Assembly: GCA_964423925.1 (NCBI GenBank)
Contig: CAYRGQ010000009.1
Coordinates: 1-64,000 of the forward strand
DNA from: CAYRGQ01 sp964423925
GTDB lineage: Bacteria; Bacteroidota; Bacteroidia; Sphingobacteriales; Sphingobacteriaceae
Reading direction: 5' to 3'
Length of the DNA stretch: 64,000 nt
Shown: positions 59,107-64,000 of the stretch, piece by piece
How positions within the stretch are numbered: the first letter of the stretch is position 1
Layout of the letters: each line of letters begins with the position of its first letter
Notes under the pieces: model-generated
The model's database searches: none
What the model saw: only the letters and a program-made list of their open reading frames with translations
Told to the model about the DNA's origin: nothing
Program-made: the position numbers and the translations under genes

Positions 59107-59889
59107 ATGAATACGTTTGCTGTTGTTACCGGTGCCAGCCAGGGCCTAGGTAAGTCCTTTGCTACGGAGCTTGCCAAGGGTGGAGCGAACTTGGTGTTAA
59201 CGAGCCTGCCCGACCAAGGATTGCCTGCCTTGTGCACATGGCTCGAACACCAATACGGTATCCAGGCACACGCGTATGAAATCGATCTCAGCATCACGAA
59301 ACACGTCACGCAATTTGGCGAATGGGTGAACAGCCATTTTGCCATCGACACGCTGATTAACAATGTGGGTATCGGCGGAACTCAACGATTCGTTGACGCC
59401 ACGCACGAATCCATTGAGCGGATTATTCAACTCAACGTAATGACGCCCTCCCTGTTGTCACGGCGTTTGTTGCCGAACCTCCTGCAACGCGACCGGGCAT
59501 ATATCCTTAACGTTTCCAGCTTGGCGGCTTTCTCACCCATCGGCTACAAAACGGTTTATCCGGCGTCCAAGGTCTTTCTACGTTCGTTTTCACGCGGGTT
59601 GAACGAAGAGCTCAAAGACACGCAAGTATCCGTTAGCGTCGTCTATCCGGGCCCGATGCGGACCAACCTAGATTCAATCCAACGCATGGAGCATCAGGGC
59701 GTATTTGCGCGAATGGCCGCCGTTTGCCCGGACAAGGTGGCCCGGTATTGTCTCCAACGCATGGTACGGCGCGATTCGGTCATCCTATTCAATTGGCCCA
59801 GCCTCCTGTTTTTGGCACTGCTACCAGCTTGGCTCAAAACACCGCTATTAACCCGCCGCATAAAAAAAGAGCTCGCCGTCCGGAAATGA
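59107..59889 (+). CDS. Short-chain dehydrogenase/reductase
   Basis: A 260-residue SDR enzyme. The cofactor loop TGASQGLGKSFA (TGxxxGxG) is at residues 8-19; NNVGIGG is the NNAG-type motif; the catalytic residues are Ser in VSSLAAFSPIG and the YPASK motif (YxxxK). The NADP/NAD preference is not clear: no Arg or Asp decides it at the second strand. The C-terminal 30 residues are hydrophobic and basic (SLLFLALLPAWLKTPLLTRR), suggesting a membrane-associated tail. It is translationally coupled (ATGA) to an epimerase-type gene, so the two may act on the same lipid or sugar metabolite. Confidence 0.9.
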   Translation: MNTFAVVTGASQGLGKSFATELAKGGANLVLTSLPDQGLPALCTWLEHQYGIQAHAYEIDLSITKHVTQFGEWVNSHFAIDTLINNVGIGGTQRFVDATHESIERIIQLNVMTPSLLSRRLLPNLLQRDRAYILNVSSLAAFSPIGYKTVYPASKVFLRSFSRGLNEELKDTQVSVSVVYPGPMRTNLDSIQRMEHQGVFARMAAVCPDKVARYCLQRMVRRDSVILFNWPSLLFLALLPAWLKTPLLTRRIKKELAVRK

Positions 59890-60851
59890 AGAACGTAGTC
59901 ATCACAGGGATAACAGGTCTCGTGGGCACCCATCTGACCTACGCGCTAGCCGGAACGGAACACCAAATTTTTGGAATCACACGGAATCCAAATAATTACA
60001 GTGGGCGAAAGGCGTCCAATATCACGCTGGTTACCGCCGACCTGATGGCCGAAAATCCAGCATGCTTGCAAGACGCGGACGCAGTGGTGCATTTGGCAGC
60101 CGAAACGTCGACCAATGTCCCTGTCGCCGAGCACGACCAAACGAATTTCCACGTTACTGTCCGCTTGTTCGAGCGGGCCAAAGCGCACGGCGTTAAGCAT
60201 TTTATTTTTGTTAGCACGGCCAACACCATTGGGTATGGCACCGCAACCAATCCAGGCACGGAGCAGGATGGCATCAAGGCTCCTTTTGCAAGCTTAGGCT
60301 ATGCGCAAAGCAAATTGAAGGCGGAGAACTATCTCTTAGCCCATAAGGGGGACATGAGACTTACTATCCTAAATCCTACCTTCGTCGTGGGTGCGCACAC
60401 CGGCAAGCCAAGCTCTGCGCGAATCCTGCTGATGAGCCTGGGCAAGCGAATCGTGTGGTGTCCGCCAGGAGGCAAGAATTTCGTCGCGGTCGGGGACGTA
60501 GTCCAGGCCATTCTCAACGCACTCGATCGGGAGCATCCAGACGGGCGTTACCTAGTCGCCGGCGAAAACCTCTCATATCACGCCTTCTTCCGGAAGGTAT
60601 CCCGAATAACGGGCCAGCGACAACACTTGGTCCGCGTCCCTTCGGCCCTACTCAAGCTGTTAGGCCTATTGGGATCCGCCCTACGCGCATTCGGCGTTAA
60701 AACCGACTTCAGCATACCCAACATGCGCGCGTTGTGCACCCACCCTTATTATAGCAATCGAAAATCCACCGAACACTTGGGCCTCTCCTACACCAAGCTA
60801 GACGACGCCTTGGAACGTGCTATCCGCGATATGGGATACCGATCGACGTAA
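59886..60851 (+). CDS. NAD-dependent epimerase/dehydratase family protein
   Basis: A 321-residue extended SDR. The cofactor loop ITGITGLVGTHLTYAL (GxxGxxG) is at the N-terminus, DAVVHLAAETSTNVPVAEHD follows, and the catalytic pair is the Ser in FVSTANTIGYG with LGYAQSKLKAENYL (YxxxK). The C-terminal part (YLVAGENLSYHAFFRKVSRI) is like that of NmrA- and hydroxysteroid-type reductases. The start at 59886 overlaps the SDR stop by 4 nt. Its substrate is unknown. The gene is followed by a hairpin terminator shared with the opposed tRNA gene. Confidence 0.9.
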   Translation: MKNVVITGITGLVGTHLTYALAGTEHQIFGITRNPNNYSGRKASNITLVTADLMAENPACLQDADAVVHLAAETSTNVPVAEHDQTNFHVTVRLFERAKAHGVKHFIFVSTANTIGYGTATNPGTEQDGIKAPFASLGYAQSKLKAENYLLAHKGDMRLTILNPTFVVGAHTGKPSSARILLMSLGKRIVWCPPGGKNFVAVGDVVQAILNALDREHPDGRYLVAGENLSYHAFFRKVSRITGQRQHLVRVPSALLKLLGLLGSALRAFGVKTDFSIPNMRALCTHPYYSNRKSTEHLGLSYTKLDDALERAIRDMGYRST

Positions 60852-60907
60852 GTCCTCGCGGTCAACTTCTCTTTAGGAAACGAAATGAAATAATTCGTAT
60901 AAATAAA

Positions 60908-60933
60908 AAAACCCGGCGTCTGCCGGGTTTTGA
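60908..60933. terminator. Bidirectional terminator between the epimerase gene and tRNA-Ser
   Basis: Stem AACCCGGC/GCCGGGTT with a 4-nt loop, a T-run on the minus side (seven bases) and TTTT on the plus side. It can end both the plus-strand epimerase gene and the minus-strand tRNA transcript. Confidence 0.85.
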
Positions 60934-60941
60934 TTGGATTG

Positions 60942-61026
60942 CGGAGAGGGAGGGATTCGAACCCCCGGACCTGTTACAGTCAACGGTTTTCAAGACCGCC
61001 GCATTCGACCACTCTGCCACCTCTCC
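60942..61026 (-). tRNA. tRNA-Ser (anticodon UGA)
   Basis: An 85-nt tRNA with the long variable arm of serine tRNAs. Acceptor arms GGAGAGG and CCTCTCC pair; the anticodon loop CTTGAAA gives anticodon TGA; the T loop has the conserved GGTTCGAATCC. The discriminator is G and no CCA is encoded. The gene has its own promoter upstream and a terminator downstream. Confidence 0.95.
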
Positions 61027-61089
61027 TATTTTAAGTCTATTTTTGCCTCGAGTGCAAAAAAGAATATCGGCTAATTGCCGACCGTGGCG

Positions 61090-61119
61090 CAAAAGTACGA
61101 ACTCCGTGCCATTTTGCAA
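61090..61119 (-). promoter_or_regulatory. Promoter of tRNA-Ser
   Basis: On the minus strand TTG, 19 nt, TACTTTTG, about 60 nt before the mature tRNA 5' end. Full match to the Bacteroidota promoter. Confidence 0.65.
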
Positions 61120-61195
61120 ATTCTATTTTGCTTTTTTTAGCACGATCTGTCCACCGCTCCCAAGACGACAATAGAACGTATTGTGGCTCAAGGCA

Positions 61196-62422
61196 CTATC
61201 GATCCACCTCACCCAACACGATATCAATTGAACCCAATATGGCAACCAGATCTGCAATCAACACCCCTTTACCAAGCTCGGGCAGCACGGAAAGGTTATT
61301 GAAGCTAGGACCCCGGGCTTTGACCCGCAGCGGAATATCCGACCGCTCTTGGGTCACGAAATAGAAGCCCAGTTCACCCTTGGGATTCTCTGCCCGCACG
61401 TAATAGTCTTGGGCTTTTAGGTTCACTTTTTTGGGTACGAGCGCCCGCGGGTCAAAATCAGCGGTCCGCCGTAGCGGTCCGGACAATTGGGCCAAACACT
61501 GCCGAATGATACGAACCGACTCCCTGACTTCGTCCACCCGCACCTTATAACGATCCCAACAATCCCCTTTCTGCCCCATCTCGCCCTTCCCGACCGGAAT
61601 GTCGAACTCGAGCTCGGGATAAACGGAGTATTCATCCACGCGCCGTAGATCCCACTTGATACCTGATGCCCGCAACATCGGGCCTGTACAGCCGTAGTTG
61701 ATGGCAACGCCCGCCGGCAGCACGCCGATGTTGGCTGTCCGTGCGATAAAAATTTGGTTATCCGTTAGTAACTGGTCCAGTTCGGAAAGCTTGGGCTCAA
61801 AATAGTCCACAAACTCCTGACAACGATCCTCGAAACCCACCGGCAAGTCGTAGAATAAGCCACCGACCCAGATGTAATTATACAGCATGCGCGAGCCCGA
61901 AACCCACTCCAGCATGTTCATGATGTGCTCCCGATCGCGAAAACACCACATGAACGGTGTAAATGCTCCGATGTCGATGCCATACGTACCTATTGCAATC
62001 AGATGGGAAGCAATCCGGTTCAACTCGCAAACCAATACGCGGGTGTACTCTACCCGTCTAGGAATTCGATCCGCGATGCCGAGCATACGCTCGACGCCCA
62101 TCGCAAACGCATGGCTATTGTTCATCGACGCGAGGTAATCCATCCGATCGGTAAAGGGAATGGTTTTACCGTAGTTCATCGATTCGGCATGCTTCTCAAA
62201 ACAGCGGTGCAGATAGCCCACGTGAGGAATCACCTCCTTGACGATTTCTCCGTCGGTAATCAATTCGAGCCGTAGTACGCCGTGCGTGGAAGGATGCTGG
62301 GGCCCCATGTTGAGCACCATCTCTTCCGCGCCGAGTGCGGCCATTCGGGCTTCGTACGCCAGCTGGCCCGCTTGATAGCGATCGGCATTCCTTTCAGTTG
62401 GACTCAACACGTTTTCTTTCAT
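61196..62422 (-). CDS. nuoD: NADH-quinone oxidoreductase subunit D
   Basis: A 408-residue 49-kDa-type subunit of complex I, part of the peripheral arm that carries quinone-binding residues. Family motifs are LNMGPQHPSTHGVLRLELIT, IPHVGYLHRCFEKHAESMNY, TPFMWCFRDREHIMNMLEWV and GCTGPMLRASGIKWDLRRVD, and the C-terminus ends in SIDIVLGEVDR. The ATG at 62422 is used; an ATG four codons upstream (62434) is possible. It follows nuoC on the same strand but the next gene is a tRNA, not nuoE, so the complex I genes are split in this organism. Confidence 0.95.
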   Translation of the reverse strand: MKENVLSPTERNADRYQAGQLAYEARMAALGAEEMVLNMGPQHPSTHGVLRLELITDGEIVKEVIPHVGYLHRCFEKHAESMNYGKTIPFTDRMDYLASMNNSHAFAMGVERMLGIADRIPRRVEYTRVLVCELNRIASHLIAIGTYGIDIGAFTPFMWCFRDREHIMNMLEWVSGSRMLYNYIWVGGLFYDLPVGFEDRCQEFVDYFEPKLSELDQLLTDNQIFIARTANIGVLPAGVAINYGCTGPMLRASGIKWDLRRVDEYSVYPELEFDIPVGKGEMGQKGDCWDRYKVRVDEVRESVRIIRQCLAQLSGPLRRTADFDPRALVPKKVNLKAQDYYVRAENPKGELGFYFVTQERSDIPLRVKARGPSFNNLSVLPELGKGVLIADLVAILGSIDIVLGEVDR

Positions 62423-62453
62423 GCTTATTTGCAACCTGCGATCCGGCCGCGTG

Positions 62454-62951
62454 CTATTTTATCGATATTCCTTGGTAGTACTCAGCTTCCTCATAATCCT
62501 TACGTAGCGGGTAGCCTTCCCAATCCTCGGGCAATAGGATACGGCGCAAGTCTGGGTGGCCTTCAAAATAGATCCCCATCAGGTCAAAGGCCTCGCGCTC
62601 GTGCCATTCCGCTGTACGCCACACCGCGCTCACGCTGGGTACCGTCGGCAGGGCATCTAACGAGCGCCCACCCACTGGGTTCACTTTAAGCGTCAATTGA
62701 CGCTTATAGGGTATCGAAGCCAAGTGGTACACCACCCAGAACGAATTTTGATCCAGGCCATAGTCGACTGCGCTTATGCTGGAGAGAAAGTCGAAATAAG
62801 TACTCGGGTTATCGCGTAGCAGCAGGCAGGCTTCCGGCAATTTGTCTGGTGACAATATCAAGGCAGGTTGCAGACCCTCGGTTTCTTCCCCTACGACCGC
62901 TTCATTGCCCAATTGGGATATCAATAGTTCCTTAATCGCGCCAAACTCCAT
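62454..62951 (-). CDS. nuoC: NADH-quinone oxidoreductase subunit C
   Basis: A 165-residue 30-kDa-type subunit of complex I, at the junction with subunit D. It has the signature segment VWRTAEWHEREAFDLMGIYF and EGHPDLRRILLPEDWEGYP near the C-terminus, ending in QGISIK; the N-terminal half (SYFDFLSSISAVDYG) is the usual alpha-beta part. Length is normal for a stand-alone NuoC (it is not the fused NuoCD form). It lies 12 bp after pdxH and about 30 bp before nuoD. nuoA and nuoB, which normally precede it, are absent. Confidence 0.94.
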   Translation of the reverse strand: MEFGAIKELLISQLGNEAVVGEETEGLQPALILSPDKLPEACLLLRDNPSTYFDFLSSISAVDYGLDQNSFWVVYHLASIPYKRQLTLKVNPVGGRSLDALPTVPSVSAVWRTAEWHEREAFDLMGIYFEGHPDLRRILLPEDWEGYPLRKDYEEAEYYQGISIK

Positions 62952-62963
62952 CCAAATAAAATT

Positions 62964-63611
62964 TTAAGGTGCCAAACGAATTAAATCCCAGCCTGCATCG
63001 GACCGTCGGTAGCAGAGCCGGTCATGTAGGCGACTACTGCGGCCTTGCCAAAACTCCACCCGCTCCGGTTCCAGCTGATACCCGCCCCAATGCAGCGGAC
63101 GCGGTATTTCTTCCTGTCCGGCATACTGGTTCTCTACGGCGCGTATGCGTGCGTCAAGCTGCTCCCGACTTTCGATAGCTTCGCTTTGCGGCGACGCTAC
63201 CGCGCCAATGCGACTGCCTCGTGGCCGCGTCCTGAAATAGGCGCTCGAGACGTCGTCGGGCAAGACGGTCACACGTCCCTCCACCCTTACCTGGCGCTGC
63301 AGCTCCGGCCAGAAGAACAGTAGGCAGGCATGCGGATTGGCTAACAGCTCCGTACCCTTCCGACTATGATAATTCGTGAAAAAAGAAAATCCTGCGGGCG
63401 TAACGTCCTTCAGCAGTACAATGCGCGAGGAGGGCCTCCCTTCGCTCGATACGGTAGAAAGGGTCATGGCATTGGGCTCCATCACCTCCGCACCGAGCGC
63501 TTCATCAAACCACTGCAAAAACTGAGTAATGGGATTATCGGCGACTTGGCTCTCAAGCAAGTCGCTGAGGGTGTAATCCGTTCGGATATCTGCTATGCGT
63601 CGCGTGTTCAA
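62964..63611 (-). CDS. pdxH: Pyridoxamine 5'-phosphate oxidase
   Basis: A 215-residue FMN enzyme that makes pyridoxal phosphate from the pyridoxine or pyridoxamine phosphate form. Motifs are the start IADIRTDYTLSDLLESQVAD, RIVLLKDVTPAGFSFFTNYH (FMN site), FFWPELQRQVRVEGRVTVLP and the C-terminal WGGYQLEPERVEFWQGRSSR, ending in RLAP. The start codon is TTG at 63611: an in-frame stop lies four codons upstream, and no ATG gives the complete first helix. It sits directly before nuoC, with 12 bp between them, an unusual pairing. A TATGTTTG -7 box lies 31 nt upstream. Confidence 0.94.
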   Translation of the reverse strand: MNTRRIADIRTDYTLSDLLESQVADNPITQFLQWFDEALGAEVMEPNAMTLSTVSSEGRPSSRIVLLKDVTPAGFSFFTNYHSRKGTELLANPHACLLFFWPELQRQVRVEGRVTVLPDDVSSAYFRTRPRGSRIGAVASPQSEAIESREQLDARIRAVENQYAGQEEIPRPLHWGGYQLEPERVEFWQGRSSRLHDRLCYRRSDAGWDLIRLAP

Positions 63612-63642
63612 GACGATTGGTCAACTATGGTTTCTCAGATTA

Positions 63643-63650
63643 CAAACATA
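63643..63650 (-). promoter_or_regulatory. -7 promoter element of the pdxH/nuoCD unit
   Basis: TATGTTTG on the minus strand, 31 nt upstream of the TTG start of pdxH; no well-placed TTG box is seen. Confidence 0.4.
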
Positions 63651-63655
63651 ACAAT

Positions 63656-63684
63656 AAAGGTTTAATCGCTGAGATTAAACCTTT
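63656..63684 (-). terminator. Terminator of the M48 peptidase gene
   Basis: Perfect 12-bp inverted repeat (AAAGGTTTAATC/GATTAAACCTTT) with a 5-nt loop, on the minus strand 44 nt after the M48 stop, followed by a T-rich tail. It separates that gene from pdxH. Confidence 0.75.
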
Positions 63685-63728
63685 ACTGAATGAGAGAAAC
63701 CGTCGCTCTTGCGAGTGTACCCGGGAGC

Positions 63729-64000
63729 TTATTGCTTATAGTATTGCATCGCCTCAGGGACGAGCTTGCTAATGTTATTAATCCTACGCGCATCGCTGGG
63801 GTGGGTGCTTAGGAACTCAGGCGGCGCCTGTCCGCCCTGCTTGGCCTGCGACATGCGTTGCCAAAATCCGACCGCTTCCCCCGGGTCATAACCTGCCATG
63901 GCCATAAATACCAGCCCCAGACGGTCAGCTTCCAACTCTTGATTGCGCGAGTAATTTAATAATGCCAATTGTCCTCCTAGGCCATAGGCCGTATTAATGA
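63729..64000 (-). CDS. M48-family metallopeptidase (partial, C-terminal part)
   Basis: Only the last 89 residues are here; the gene continues past the right edge. The C-terminal fragment reads YGLGGQLALLNYSRNQELEA followed by DRLGLVFMAMAGYDP, which contains the third zinc-ligand motif of M48 peptidases (ExxxD, in QELEADRLG). A later FLSTHPSDARRINNISKLVP is the family tail with the conserved THPSxxxR. The HEXXH motif would lie outside the window. Such periplasmic peptidases are involved in outer-membrane protein quality control. The frame passes the last ATG-like codon, so the true start is beyond 64000. Confidence 0.87.
   Translation of the reverse strand, partial: INTAYGLGGQLALLNYSRNQELEADRLGLVFMAMAGYDPGEAVGFWQRMSQAKQGGQAPPEFLSTHPSDARRINNISKLVPEAMQYYKQ

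Noticed and set aside
1..64000. CRISPR arrays, insertion sequences, prophage, integrase or toxin-antitoxin genes
   Set aside because: I searched by eye for direct repeats with spacers and for transposase or recombinase motifs and saw none; the region looks like conserved core genome.

Overview
This window is ordinary core chromosome from a member of the Bacteroidota, most likely Sphingobacteriales, at roughly 50% GC. Four things point there. Many genes carry the Bacteroidota-type promoter (TTG, a spacer of about 18-21 nt, then TAnnTTTG). Several families are typical of the phylum (DUF4294, DUF4199, DUF2851 and DUF5606 proteins, BshB1, an L-lysine 6-transaminase). Shine-Dalgarno signals are weak. 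Menaquinone is made by the futalosine route (MqnA, MqnE). There is no phage, insertion sequence, CRISPR array, toxin-antitoxin pair or secretion cluster, and coding style looks uniform. The naming to order is inference.

Layout. 1-5.1 kb: pheT, a small coiled-coil protein and zapA (minus strand), then radC, a cyclophilin-type isomerase and a DUF5606 protein. 5.2-9.9 kb: a TonB-dependent receptor, YqgE, BshB1 and a DUF4294 protein. 10-15.7 kb (plus strand): bifunctional Rel, a Fur-family regulator, purA and pabB. 15.7-20.6 kb (minus): an M16 peptidase pair, TerC and an acyl-CoA dehydrogenase. 20.9-28.3 kb: ispD, then a long minus-strand series made of a degenerate dihydroorotase, a helical protein, a DUF4199 membrane protein and two glycosyltransferases, preceded by a structured RNA and by ubiX. 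28.7-36.9 kb: an ankyrin protein, PspC/DUF2851, a two-gene ABC transporter with ribD, a class IV aminotransferase, a RluD-type pseudouridine synthase and a PLP desulfhydrase-like enzyme. 37-46.6 kb: lysine transaminase, a GlmM-type mutase, PAP2, a ZIP transporter, MarR, the mqnA/phosphatase/mqnE operon and an MsbA-like exporter. After a 10-base N run come an aminotransferase with tyrA, lgt, an MFS exporter, aroQ, an outer-membrane barrel, GH125, murI, an acyltransferase E2, a thioredoxin-like protein, an SDR/epimerase pair, tRNA-Ser, nuoD, nuoC, pdxH and part of an M48 peptidase.

Functional links: mqnA/mqnE and ubiX fit one menaquinone pathway, because prenyl-FMN serves UbiD-type decarboxylases. 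pabB and the class IV enzyme could together make p-aminobenzoate. aroQ, tyrA and the class I aminotransferase belong to aromatic amino-acid synthesis. ZapA and its neighbour belong to division; murI, the GlmM-type mutase and lgt belong to the envelope.

The most interesting signals are non-coding: a promoter, hairpin and terminator ahead of ubiX with a possible antiterminator pairing; a structured, terminated RNA resembling small SRP RNA ahead of the dihydroorotase; several genes whose -7 box lies only 4-5 nt from the ATG, implying leaderless mRNAs; and a 9-bp inverted repeat at the rel promoter. Among proteins, the dihydroorotase has lost most of its metal ligands. I did not find a clear new multi-gene system.
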